From Flavobacteriales bacterium UBA6165 (GTDB lineage Bacteria > Bacteroidota > Bacteroidia > Flavobacteriales_D > Crocinitomicaceae), in NCBI GenBank assembly GCA_002422285.1, contig DIUF01000019.1, positions 1 to 64,000 on the forward strand: a stretch of DNA of 64,000 nt, read 5' to 3'. This document shows, piece by piece, positions 15,288 to 23,814 of the stretch (the stretch's first letter is position 1; every line of letters begins with the position of its first letter). A program made the translations under genes and the position numbers. The notes below the pieces were generated by a model. It saw only the letters and a program-made list of their open reading frames with translations, searched no databases and was not told where the DNA came from.

Positions 15288-17087
15288 TTAATGTGCTACT
15301 GCTTCACCTGCACCCGATGGGATTCGGATGTTTTCAACAATTTCTTGTACTTCTAGCGGCGGAGCAGGGAAGAATCTATTGACAGTTAATGCAACAATGA
15401 AGTTGATAATCATACCCACAAAACCGATGCCTTCAGGAGATATGCCGAACCACCAATCTTCTTTGCTGTTGCTTCCAAATACACCTTCAACCCAAGTGAA
15501 GCCAGCTATTCCGGATAATTTGAATTTCAAAACATAAATCATGGTGAAAAGCAATCCTGCAATCATACCAGCAACAACGCCCTCTCTATTCATACGCTTG
15601 GAGAAAATTCCCATGAAAATGGCTGGGAAAAATGTTGAGGCCGCATATCCAAAGGCTATTGCTACCACGGAGGCTACAAATCCAGGAGGATTGATGCCGA
15701 AGTAACCAGCGATACAAACAGCAACTACTGATGCAATACGAGCTGCACGAAGTTCACCTTTTTCTGATAGATTGGGTTTTAATACTTTTTTCATTAAGTC
15801 ATGCGAAATAGAAGATGATATTACGATTAACAAACCCGCTGCGGTCGATAATGCAGCAGCCAAAGCGCCAGCAGCAACCAAACCAATTACCCATGCAGGT
15901 AAATTTGCAATTTCTGGGTTGGCCAAAACCATGATGTCGCCATTCACATAAAGCTCGTTATTGTTAGCCGTTTCAACGTTTGAAAAAACACGTTCGCCAT
16001 GGATTCCCAAATTTTCTTCAAATACTGGCTTGTTGCCTTGAATCGCTGACCCTGGTGAAGTTTGGATTAAGCCATCTCCGTTTTTATCCGACCAAGCCAA
16101 TAGACCTGTTTGTTCCCAGTTCTTAAACCAGCCTGGCATCTCTTCGTAAGATTTGTTTTGTGTTGTTTCGATTAGATTCGTGCGTGCAAATACAGATATT
16201 GCTGGTGCAGCCGTGTATAGAATGGCAATAAAAATCAGTGCGTATAAACCAGTTTTTCGTGCGTCTGAAACTTTTGGTACTGTAAAGAAGCGAACAATTA
16301 CGTGAGGCAAGCCAGCAGTACCTAGCATCAATGCTGCGGTGATAGCAATATTATCCATCATGGTCTTGCTGCCTTTTGTGTATTCTGTGAATCCAAGATC
16401 AACCAATAAGTTGTCAAGTTTTTTGAGTACGTAAACTCCATCAGCTCCTTGACTACCCATTCCCAATTGAGGGACAAAGTTTCCAGTCATTTGAAAAGAA
16501 ATAAAGAAGGCGGGAACCATGAATGCAAAGATCAAAACACAGTATTGAGCAACTTGCGTGTAGGTAATACCTTTCATTCCTCCTAAAGTAGCGTAAAACA
16601 AAACGACTACCATGCCAATTACAACACCCCACTCAATACCCACGCCTAAAAATCGAGAGAACACCAAGCCAACACCTTGCATCTGTCCAGCAACGTATGT
16701 GAATGATATAATCAAAGCACAAAGCACTGCAATCAGGCGAGCTGTTTTTGAGTAGTATCGGTCACCAATAAAATCTGGAACAGTGAACTTCCCAAACTTT
16801 CTTAAGTAAGGAGCTAGTAGTAATGCCAGAAGAACATAGCCACCAGTCCAGCCCATGATAAATACTGAGCCATCATAGCCCATGAAGGAGATCAATCCGG
16901 CCATTGAAATAAAAGATGCTGCCGACATCCAATCTGCCGCTGTTGCCATACCATTTGCCAATGGAGATACTCCGCCTCCTGCAACATAAAATTCTTTGGT
17001 AGATGCAGCTCTCGCCCAAATAGCAATGCCAAAATATAAGGAGAAGGTGCCTATCACCCAAATCCATGTCCATACTGTAGAGTCCAT
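15288..17087 (-). CDS. actP: Sodium/solute symporter, ActP-like (VC_2705 type), probable acetate/short-chain carboxylate permease
   Basis: This is a 599-residue inner-membrane SSS-family transporter with about 13-14 hydrophobic helices. Typical blocks are FYVAGGGVSPLANGMATAADWMSAASFI, KFTVPDFIGDRYYS, GVGLVFSRF and GYAASTFFPAIFMGIF. A longer extracytoplasmic insert around residues 290-370 is characteristic of the subgroup that is encoded with a DUF4212 small protein. The adjacent upstream DUF4212 gene, the outer-membrane porin further upstream and the acyl-CoA synthetases downstream point to uptake of acetate or propionate. The specific substrate is inferred. Confidence 0.87.
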   Translation of the reverse strand: MDSTVWTWIWVIGTFSLYFGIAIWARAASTKEFYVAGGGVSPLANGMATAADWMSAASFISMAGLISFMGYDGSVFIMGWTGGYVLLALLLAPYLRKFGKFTVPDFIGDRYYSKTARLIAVLCALIISFTYVAGQMQGVGLVFSRFLGVGIEWGVVIGMVVVLFYATLGGMKGITYTQVAQYCVLIFAFMVPAFFISFQMTGNFVPQLGMGSQGADGVYVLKKLDNLLVDLGFTEYTKGSKTMMDNIAITAALMLGTAGLPHVIVRFFTVPKVSDARKTGLYALIFIAILYTAAPAISVFARTNLIETTQNKSYEEMPGWFKNWEQTGLLAWSDKNGDGLIQTSPGSAIQGNKPVFEENLGIHGERVFSNVETANNNELYVNGDIMVLANPEIANLPAWVIGLVAAGALAAALSTAAGLLIVISSSISHDLMKKVLKPNLSEKGELRAARIASVVAVCIAGYFGINPPGFVASVVAIAFGYAASTFFPAIFMGIFSKRMNREGVVAGMIAGLLFTMIYVLKFKLSGIAGFTWVEGVFGSNSKEDWWFGISPEGIGFVGMIINFIVALTVNRFFPAPPLEVQEIVENIRIPSGAGEAVAH

Positions 17088-17098
17088 AATTTATTGGT

Positions 17099-17350
17099 TT
17101 AATTGAGGTTGTATTTTTTATCTAACTTGTTCATAATGATTATGTACGCGGCTATTATTACAATAAATGCATACACTGATCCTTGCTGGGCGAACCAAAA
17201 TCCAAGTGGGAAGCCACCGATATGAAATTGATCTAAAAAGTCTTTGAAAATGATGCCGCATCCGAAGGAAACGAAAAACCAGAAAAACATCAATATCGAG
17301 AGATACTTTATGTTTTCTTTCCAATACGCTTTGTTGTTTTGTGTGCTCAT
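17099..17350 (-). CDS. DUF4212 small subunit of sodium/substrate symporter
   Basis: This is an 83-residue membrane protein with two hydrophobic helices: ILMFFWFFVSFGCGIIF, and GFWFAQQGSVYAFIVIIAAYIIIM. The two are linked by LDQFHIGGFPLGFW, the recognisable DUF4212 signature. The C-terminus is short and charged (NKLDKKYN). It lies 11 bases before the ActP-like gene, the usual arrangement for this family, and is taken to be its small partner. Confidence 0.9.
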   Translation of the reverse strand: MSTQNNKAYWKENIKYLSILMFFWFFVSFGCGIIFKDFLDQFHIGGFPLGFWFAQQGSVYAFIVIIAAYIIIMNKLDKKYNLN

Positions 17351-17375
17351 GATTTTATGTTTTAAGCATTAGTAA

Positions 17376-18749
17376 CTATAAAAATACCTGAAGTTGAATC
17401 AAAAGTTCGCCCTTTAAACTGTAGGTTGAACTATTGGTGTAAACAGGTCGTGTTGAAAATTGAGGCGTTATTTTGGCGTGATGACCATCAACGAAGAAAT
17501 TGGCGCCAATGTCAAAAGATGAATTGGCTCGGTCTAAGCCATCCAAGTTTTTGTAGGTGTAAGCACCAAAGGGCTGTATGCGAACTTTGGGCTTCTCATT
17601 TTGAGTAGGCAACAAAACTCCTATTTGTGTGTAAAATATGTTTCCAGTCCCAATAGTTGCTTGTGCATTTCCAAAACCAGCCAAGGCAGTCTGTCCTGTG
17701 AAATTTGGGTTTGCACTGCCCACATTCATGATTCCAAAATTCCTGATGTAATTTGGACCGAAATTGAAATTGTAAAAAACAGCGTATGCGGTTACGGCCA
17801 TTTTACGTTCGGGTTTTCCGATGGGCAAATCCAAAAAGATATCCGCAGACAATAAGCGAATGTCATGCTCTTGAATCTGTCCTGCAACATTGCTCTTGGT
17901 TGAGTTCGGAGCATAGAAGAATCCTGTTCCGATATTCAGCATTTTTTTTGTTCCCAAATAAGTTCCAACTTTAAATGGCAGGGCGTTGGATTCTTTGTCA
18001 AAAAATTGGTATTCATAATATCCTGCCAATGAAAAGCTGCCGTTTCCGTTATTGTCAACGGCTTTCGCCTCAGCTTGATTGGTAGCAACTGCTGGAGTAA
18101 GATTGGTTAGGAAGGGCTTGTTAACGCTCATGCGGTATTCAAAGCGGTCGTATTTGCCGTAAATGAATCCACCCATCTGTCGCGCAAATTGATCGCTTGC
18201 ATCAACCAAAGGCCAATTGAAAATTGGTGCGTCAATAGCCATGAAATTGAGTGTTGACCCCATTGTCATCCGAGAAAGTCCCATAAAATAATGTAATCCG
18301 CCCCCCCCATGTAAGCTAAATTTGCGTCCTTCTTTTGGTTGGATGATTACGAACTCATTCCATGCATCATGGAAAAATAAGCCTGGCTTTTTACCTGCAC
18401 CATAGGCACCTGTTCCCCCAGACCCAGCTGCACCGCCATTCAAAAATGTTTGGTTATTGATACCAATGTGGGTGATGATTTTATAACGCGGTGATATTTG
18501 GGCCAATGCTAAAAATCGAAGACGGCGCATTCCGATATCCGCATTGAATGAACTTGGCGTGTCTCCAACTTGCGATCCTGGGTTCATATCTGTAGCGCGA
18601 AACCAAACTTGATTCCATGCAATAAAACGGATGTATTTTGATCCATCTTCTTTCAAGTTTACTTTCAGTCCAGAACCATATTCTGTGCTGCCCTGATTAA
18701 AGGCGTAAAGACTTGATAATAAAACAACAAAAAGCAATACTTTTTTCAT
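17376..18749 (-). CDS. Outer-membrane porin-like beta-barrel protein
   Basis: This is a 457-residue protein with a signal peptide (MKKVLLFVVLLSSLYAFN). The body has alternating amphipathic strands, for example KYIRFIAWNQVWFRATDMNPG and MRRLRFLALAQISPRYKIITHIGINNQTF. It ends in ELLIQLQVFL, an aromatic-terminal barrel closure. There is a glycine-rich loop GGAAGSGGTGAYGAG near residue 115. It is 25 bases upstream of the DUF4212 gene in the same orientation. Inference: the outer-membrane entry channel for the carboxylate imported by the symporter pair. No TonB box or plug is seen, so passive diffusion is expected. Confidence 0.8.
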   Translation of the reverse strand: MKKVLLFVVLLSSLYAFNQGSTEYGSGLKVNLKEDGSKYIRFIAWNQVWFRATDMNPGSQVGDTPSSFNADIGMRRLRFLALAQISPRYKIITHIGINNQTFLNGGAAGSGGTGAYGAGKKPGLFFHDAWNEFVIIQPKEGRKFSLHGGGGLHYFMGLSRMTMGSTLNFMAIDAPIFNWPLVDASDQFARQMGGFIYGKYDRFEYRMSVNKPFLTNLTPAVATNQAEAKAVDNNGNGSFSLAGYYEYQFFDKESNALPFKVGTYLGTKKMLNIGTGFFYAPNSTKSNVAGQIQEHDIRLLSADIFLDLPIGKPERKMAVTAYAVFYNFNFGPNYIRNFGIMNVGSANPNFTGQTALAGFGNAQATIGTGNIFYTQIGVLLPTQNEKPKVRIQPFGAYTYKNLDGLDRANSSFDIGANFFVDGHHAKITPQFSTRPVYTNSSTYSLKGELLIQLQVFL

Positions 18750-18857
18750 CGACTATGAGTTTTGATGTCCACCGAATTCTTGTTTTTCGGTTGCTCAAAA
18801 CTCAATTAAATATTTTGTTATGAAAAATATGATATACTTTTTTGTTAAATGGTATAG

Positions 18858-19277
18858 TTAATCTCTAAATCTCTCCCATTTTATGAGCATGAATTTGTCG
18901 CCGAGTTCTGTAATAATCATACCCGCTCCAACAAGATTTTCTTTAAGTTTTAAATAGTCCTGTAGTTCGGAATGATTCAATATCTTGTAGGTTGGGTGAT
19001 AATTCGGATGGGGTGGTTTGTGAATCTTATATTGTCTAACCCAATTGCTGATTGATACATGGGAAACGCCTATGATCCGCTCAATTTCTCTGTAGCTCAA
19101 TCCTTCTAGGTATAACTGTAAAGCTTTAGTCACATAGTAGTCATCAATGCGCTTTCCTAGTTTAAATACTGTGAAATGATAGCGACAAGATTTACAGCTG
19201 TAACGTTGTCTATCATTGAGTATTCCACTTTTTACAACGTGAATATGATTGCATTTTGGACATGAGGGATTGTTCAT
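18858..19277 (-). CDS. IS1 InsA-like zinc-ribbon/HTH protein without transposase catalytic domain
   Basis: This is a 139-residue protein. Residues 6-31 form a four-cysteine zinc ribbon (C6, C9, C28, C31) with the IS1/IS1595 flavour RQRYSCKSC. A helix-turn-helix follows at about 54-78 (GLSYREIERIIGVSHVSISNWV). The last 60 residues have no DDE or DDD catalytic motif. There is no insB frame beside it and I see no terminal inverted repeats. It is preceded by its own -7 box. It therefore looks like a domesticated DNA-binding protein and is positioned just upstream of the porin/symporter operon. A role in regulating that operon is only a suggestion. Confidence 0.8.
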   Translation of the reverse strand: MNNPSCPKCNHIHVVKSGILNDRQRYSCKSCRYHFTVFKLGKRIDDYYVTKALQLYLEGLSYREIERIIGVSHVSISNWVRQYKIHKPPHPNYHPTYKILNHSELQDYLKLKENLVGAGMIITELGDKFMLIKWERFRD

Positions 19278-19291
19278 GTATTTTATTTTTA

Positions 19292-19299
19292 CAAATATA
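19292..19299 (-). promoter_or_regulatory. -7 promoter box TATATTTG (minus strand)
   Basis: An exact TAnnTTTG match lies 15 bases upstream of the start of the InsA-like gene. Confidence 0.45.
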
Positions 19300-19477
19300 T
19301 ATTTATTTTGCGAAATTATTGTACATCAATGTACCTTTAAATCTCCGATACTTGGTTGTAGCGTCAACAATTACAGCTGGATTGGTCTTCTTCAGGTCAA
19401 TCCGATGTTGTATAAAATATTAAAATAGATAGCGCACTGATATCCTAAAAAAAGATTTGAGTTAGATAAGACAACGA

Positions 19478-20539
19478 CTAAAACTGATAAACCAAGGCGT
19501 TGATGTTCATTCCAGCGCCAACTGATGCCAATAAAACAACATCACCATCGTTAATCTCATGCTCAGGTAGATTTTTGTTTAGAATTAAATCCAAAAGGGT
19601 AGGTACAGTAGCCACTGAGCTGTTGCCCAATTTATGTATGCTCATGGGCATTATTTTATTAGGCATTGGTTCGTCATATAATTCATAGAAACGTTGAACT
19701 ATGGCTTCGTCCATTTTTTCATTGGCTTGGTGAATGAGGATCTTTTTCAGATCAGTAATTCGAATTCCACTTTTATCCAAAGCGATTTTCATAGCATTTG
19801 GCACGTGAGTTAATGCGAACTCATAAATTTTTCTTCCATACATTTTGATGTAATTGGTATTGCTAGAAATACTCGGATTAAATGATGTGCCATAATACAA
19901 GTAAAGCGCCTCATTCAGCGTATGCGATTGACTTGCATGACTCAAAATCCCTTTTTTTGTTTCTGCTGATGCCTCTAAAATACAAGCTCCTGCTCCGTCT
20001 GAATAAATCATAGAGTCTCGGTCATGCTTATCTACCACTCTTGAGAGGGTTTCTGAACCGATGACCAAACAACGCTTTGCTATACCTGCCTTGATAAAAG
20101 CATCAGCTTGAATTAGTGCTTGCAGCCAACCTGGACAACCAAAAATAATATCGTAGGCAACGCAATTTGGATTTTTAATTTTCAAATTTTGTTTCACTCT
20201 TGACGCTATACTTGGTAGCATATCGCATTGCACATTGTTCATGGTTACATTGCCAAAATTTTGCGCCAAAATAATATAATCCAAAGTCTCAACATCAATT
20301 CCAGATTTCTCTATTGCAATCTGTGCTGCAAATGTTGCAATTTCGCTGTTGGTTAAATTCTCAGAAACGTACCTGCGTTCTCGGATGCCGGTAATTTGTT
20401 CAAATTTTTTTACAATAATTTCATTTGAATTGGGCAGTTTGACCTTGTTTTCATCATAGAATTCAGCATTTAGAAAATCGTTGTTCGTTATCTTTTCCGT
20501 GGGTATATAGCTTCCAGTTGCGCTAATGATGCTGTTCAT
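19478..20539 (-). CDS. 3-oxoacyl-ACP synthase III-like protein (FabH family)
   Basis: This is 353 residues from ATG 20539, where the protein begins MNSIISATGSYIPTEKI as expected for KAS III; an in-frame ATG 39 bases upstream would add a non-homologous extension. The Cys-His-Asn triad is visible: Cys135 in FGCPGWLQA, His in ILIHQANEKMDEA, and Asn in HKLGNSSVATV. It should condense an acyl-CoA with malonyl-ACP or act in a related branched or specialised acyl pathway. It stands alone, with no other fatty-acid genes nearby, so it may be a second, specialised KAS III rather than the housekeeping FabH. Confidence 0.85.
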   Translation of the reverse strand: MNSIISATGSYIPTEKITNNDFLNAEFYDENKVKLPNSNEIIVKKFEQITGIRERRYVSENLTNSEIATFAAQIAIEKSGIDVETLDYIILAQNFGNVTMNNVQCDMLPSIASRVKQNLKIKNPNCVAYDIIFGCPGWLQALIQADAFIKAGIAKRCLVIGSETLSRVVDKHDRDSMIYSDGAGACILEASAETKKGILSHASQSHTLNEALYLYYGTSFNPSISSNTNYIKMYGRKIYEFALTHVPNAMKIALDKSGIRITDLKKILIHQANEKMDEAIVQRFYELYDEPMPNKIMPMSIHKLGNSSVATVPTLLDLILNKNLPEHEINDGDVVLLASVGAGMNINALVYQF

Positions 20540-20664
20540 GATAATGGCGTTTAACAGTGAATAAAGTGTGCTGTGCAAATAAAAGAACTTTTTAAACAGA
20601 ACCTGTCATAAATTTAACGGATTAACATCTTTTTCTTGCAATTCTCGATTAGAGCTCAAATTTT

Positions 20665-20672
20665 TATATTTG
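20665..20672 (+). promoter_or_regulatory. -7 promoter box TATATTTG
   Basis: An exact TAnnTTTG match lies 19 bases upstream of the M61 peptidase start. Confidence 0.5.
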
Positions 20673-20691
20673 TGAAATAATAAAAGAACGA

Positions 20692-22482
20692 ATGAATCGA
20701 TTAATACAAATACTGGTCCTGAATACTCTATCCTTAACGGCCGTTTTCACCCAAAACATCTCCTACAAACTCTCAACACCCGAACCCACCACGCATTATT
20801 ATCACGTGGAAATGGAATTTTCGGGCTTCAAAGAAAAGCAGTTGAAATTCAAGTTGCCTGTTTGGGCGCCAGGTTCGTATATGGTGCGCGAGTTTTCCAA
20901 ACATGTCAATTTGGTGAAAGCCAAGGATGAAAATGGCAAGACATTAAAAGTCAAGAAAACGGACAAAAACACATGGACTGTTGATGTAGATAAAGCAAAA
21001 AAAGTGACTTTGAATTATGAGGTTTATGCCTTTGATTTAACAGTGCGCACGAGCTTCTTGGACCACACCCATGGCTATGTCAATGGCACTTCGGTTTTTA
21101 TGTATGTAGATGGTTATAAGCAACTTGGCGGAAACTTGACTGTTTTACCGCATCATACTTTTGCGGATGTAGCAAGTTCTTTAAAACCCGCTGCTGAAGG
21201 TTATACAGGTGATGGTGCTTTTGCATTTCGCTTTGATGATTATGACCAATTGGCAGATTGTCCGATAGAAATTGGAAACCACGAAAAGTTTGATTTTATG
21301 GCTGCCGGCATCAAGCACCGCGTTGTGATTTATGGAGAAGGCAATCACGATGTGGAGCGAATGAAAGTGGATATGGCCAAAATTGTGAATGTAACCACAG
21401 CTGTTTTTGGATTTAATCCCAATCAAGATTATTTGTTTATCATCCACAACACTGAAAATGGCGGCGGTGGTTTGGAACACATGAATTCGACAACTTTGAA
21501 TGTGCGTAGATTTTCATACAGCGGTGCGGGCTATTTGGGATTTTTGAGCTTGGTGGCGCATGAGTATTTTCACCTTTGGAATGTGAAACGTTTGCGACCA
21601 TTTGAGCTTGGACCTTTCGACTACGATAAGGAAAATTACACTTCATTGCTGTGGGTGATGGAAGGATTTACCTCTTATTACGATGAATTGTTGTTGCGCC
21701 GAGCAGGTTTTTATTCCAAAGAGCAATACCTCAAAACGTTGTTCAATACCATCAATTCTGTTGAAAATCAGCCCGGAAACAAAATTCAACCAGTTGCTCA
21801 TGCCAGTTTTGATGCTTGGATTAAGCTCTATTATCCCAATGAAAACAGCTATAACTCCACAATCTCCTATTACTCTAAAGGTCAATTGATTGGTGCAGTG
21901 ATTGATGCCATGATTATTGCTTCTTCTGATGGTAAAAAGTCTTTGGACGATTTTATGGCTTTGCTGTACGACAAGTACTACATCAAAGCAAAACGTGGTT
22001 TCAAAGAAGAAGAATTCAAAAAGGATTTGGAAACTTTTATCGGCAAAAACTTGGATGCATTCTTCGACGAATGTATATGGGGCACAAAGGAGTTGGATTA
22101 CGTTGGCGCCTTTGCAGCTATTGGTGTTCAGGTGATTAAACAAGAATCTTTGGAGCCGTTTTTCGGAACGTCATTATCAGAATCCAATGGAAAATTGACA
22201 GTTCGCAGGGTGCAATCGGCCAGTGCTGCTGAAAAAGCTGGAATTAGTGCCAATGATGAAATTATCGCCATCAATGGGTTTAGAACCAATCAATCTGGTT
22301 TTGATGCATTTATCGGACGCATCAAAGTTGGGGAGTCATTTGAAATCATGATTTCGCGCGATGGAAAAATTATGAACCTAAAGGCCACAATGGGCGAAGT
22401 GCAAAAAGTGAACTACACCTACAAGATTGACGCTGCAACGGGCAAGCGCAATTTGGCTGATTTTTGGTTGAGAGAGGTTTAG
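20692..22482 (+). CDS. M61-family (glycyl aminopeptidase-like) metallopeptidase with PDZ domain
   Basis: This is a 596-residue protein with an N-terminal hydrophobic segment compatible with a signal peptide (LIQILVLNTLSLTAVF). An N-terminal beta-rich M61 domain (FKLPVWAPGSYMVREFSKHV) leads into the zinc site H290-E-Y-F-H294 with the downstream glutamate E324 in WVMEGFTSYYDE. The C-terminal part (about 490-570) is a PDZ domain (VRRVQSASAAEKAGISANDEIIAINGF). Known relatives remove N-terminal Gly or Ala. Probably periplasmic. It converges with the next minus-strand gene, overlapping by four bases. Confidence 0.9.
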   Translation: MNRLIQILVLNTLSLTAVFTQNISYKLSTPEPTTHYYHVEMEFSGFKEKQLKFKLPVWAPGSYMVREFSKHVNLVKAKDENGKTLKVKKTDKNTWTVDVDKAKKVTLNYEVYAFDLTVRTSFLDHTHGYVNGTSVFMYVDGYKQLGGNLTVLPHHTFADVASSLKPAAEGYTGDGAFAFRFDDYDQLADCPIEIGNHEKFDFMAAGIKHRVVIYGEGNHDVERMKVDMAKIVNVTTAVFGFNPNQDYLFIIHNTENGGGGLEHMNSTTLNVRRFSYSGAGYLGFLSLVAHEYFHLWNVKRLRPFELGPFDYDKENYTSLLWVMEGFTSYYDELLLRRAGFYSKEQYLKTLFNTINSVENQPGNKIQPVAHASFDAWIKLYYPNENSYNSTISYYSKGQLIGAVIDAMIIASSDGKKSLDDFMALLYDKYYIKAKRGFKEEEFKKDLETFIGKNLDAFFDECIWGTKELDYVGAFAAIGVQVIKQESLEPFFGTSLSESNGKLTVRRVQSASAAEKAGISANDEIIAINGFRTNQSGFDAFIGRIKVGESFEIMISRDGKIMNLKATMGEVQKVNYTYKIDAATGKRNLADFWLREV

Positions 22483-23078
22483 TTTTTTTGCCATTTTGCC
22501 AAGATAAATCCCAAGCCAAAAGCAAATCGAATTTCGTGTAATCCATCTCGCTCCTGAAGACTTTTTGACGGTTGGCCGTAAACATAACGGAGGTTCGCAA
22601 ATATGTTGAAGTAGCGATTCACGTAAAAATTCAGTCCGCCAACAATAGAGGTATTTGGAATAATTTCGGATAATGTCATGGTCCAAGGAATACCAATGAT
22701 TGTTGGATTTGTTCTTTCCAAATAACTAAATCCCGCTTGAATTCCGATGTAAGGATCCAAGTTCCCATTTTCAGTAAAATGATAACATGCGCCCAAAAAA
22801 CCACTGTGATATTTTAAAGGAATATAGCCTTGAATGTTGGTTTGTCTGAATGAGAAAGCAGCATCTCCCTGAATACTAATCTGTGGACTGGTAAAATAGG
22901 AAAATGTGCCCTGCAAATAGTACTGAAAGGTGTTTTGACGAAAAAAATAACCCGGAGTGAAACTGGCATTTGCAGAAAACATGTTGTTTCTATCAATTTG
23001 AGGTGTTTCATTGGATTGACAAAATCCAGAAAATGAGCTAAGTAGGTAAATGCCCAATGCAGCTATTATCTTTTCCAT
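22479..23078 (-). CDS. Outer-membrane beta-barrel protein, OmpA/OmpX-like size
   Basis: This 199-residue protein has a signal peptide (MEKIIAALGIYLLSSFSGF) and alternating hydrophobic strands: NAFTPGYFF-type and GFLGACYHFTENGNLDPYIGIQAGFSYLE, and IFANLRYVYGQP. It ends EIRFAFGLGFILAKW. This pattern fits a small eight-stranded porin-family barrel. Its start overlaps the end of the preceding barrel gene by 13 bases, so the two are probably co-expressed. No specific function recognised. Confidence 0.75.
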   Translation of the reverse strand: MEKIIAALGIYLLSSFSGFCQSNETPQIDRNNMFSANASFTPGYFFRQNTFQYYLQGTFSYFTSPQISIQGDAAFSFRQTNIQGYIPLKYHSGFLGACYHFTENGNLDPYIGIQAGFSYLERTNPTIIGIPWTMTLSEIIPNTSIVGGLNFYVNRYFNIFANLRYVYGQPSKSLQERDGLHEIRFAFGLGFILAKWQKN

Positions 23079-23701
23079 ATACGTCCAATTTTATAGTTCA
23101 AACTGATGGTGTTGAGCAAATGTCCCTCAGCTTCAAATCCTTCATGTTCACTGATTTCATAAACCCCGTTGATGTCTTTGTGGGCGTGTAAGTGTCCACC
23201 CAAATGCAGCATATACTGACTTTTTAAGGTTATATCAAACCTCGAGGAGATATGAAAATGTACACCGATGCCCATCTGCATAGCACTGCTCCAGCGATCT
23301 TTGCTTAAATTGTTGCTTGTAATTCGAAGTTGGGTGTAATCAAAACAATGTCCTGCTTCAATATAAGGTTGAACGATCTTCGTTTTAGCTGGATTCAAGA
23401 CATAATACATCACCGACCAACCAATGTGGTAATCTGTTCTCCCTAAATCTTGGGTGGATGACTTGATAAAATCGGCAAACCACTCTGTATTCACACGGTC
23501 TGAAAGTTGAATTCTAAAATGTCCACCAGCACCAAAAGAGGCCGCCTCATGTGAGTTGAATAGACTCAAAGTATTTCTAACGCCTAAGGAAAACATCCCA
23601 GCGTTGTTTATCGGTTCATCGGAATTTGTTTGTGCTATCGTGCTTGAATAGAGTAGACTGGCACAGAATAAAGTGCTAAAAAGAAAAATCTTGCTTGACA
23701 T
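23066..23701 (-). CDS. Outer-membrane beta-barrel protein
   Basis: This is a 211-residue protein with a signal peptide (residues 1-23, FLFSTLFCASLLYSSTIAQ). Barrel-like strands include GAGGHFRIQLSDRVNTEWFADFI and VQPYIEAGHCFDYTQLRI, then MGIGVHFHISSRFDITLKSQYMLH; it is rich in His and aromatics. It resembles the next gene in size and layout but not in detailed sequence. Probably the first gene of a two-gene unit. Function unknown. Confidence 0.72.
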   Translation of the reverse strand: MSSKIFLFSTLFCASLLYSSTIAQTNSDEPINNAGMFSLGVRNTLSLFNSHEAASFGAGGHFRIQLSDRVNTEWFADFIKSSTQDLGRTDYHIGWSVMYYVLNPAKTKIVQPYIEAGHCFDYTQLRITSNNLSKDRWSSAMQMGIGVHFHISSRFDITLKSQYMLHLGGHLHAHKDINGVYEISEHEGFEAEGHLLNTISLNYKIGRIWKR

Positions 23702-23753
23702 GACTTCGCGTTTTATGAATAATAATTGCTGCTTGTAAAGTTACGTGTAATGC

Positions 23754-23790
23754 TCAAAAAAAAGCCTTCCATCAAAAGATAGAAGGCTCG
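23754..23790 (-). terminator. Terminator after sucD
   Basis: A stem AGCCTTC/GAAGGCT (23763-23769 with 23782-23788) with a 12-base loop is followed on the minus strand by about eight T. It lies 25 bases beyond the sucD stop. Confidence 0.75.
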
Positions 23791-23814
23791 GGAAAATCTA
23801 TTGTTTATTAAATA

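Noticed and set aside
18858..19277. Intact IS1 insertion sequence
   Set aside because: No catalytic frame, no terminal inverted repeats and no target duplication seen; only the InsA-like DNA-binding part is present.
19380..19405. Terminator hairpin after the KAS III-like gene (GGATTG/CAATCC)
   Set aside because: The stem is only six bases and no T-run follows on either strand.
21643..22143. 166-codon minus-strand open frame opposite the M61 peptidase
   Set aside because: Antisense shadow of a well-supported gene; no recognisable features.
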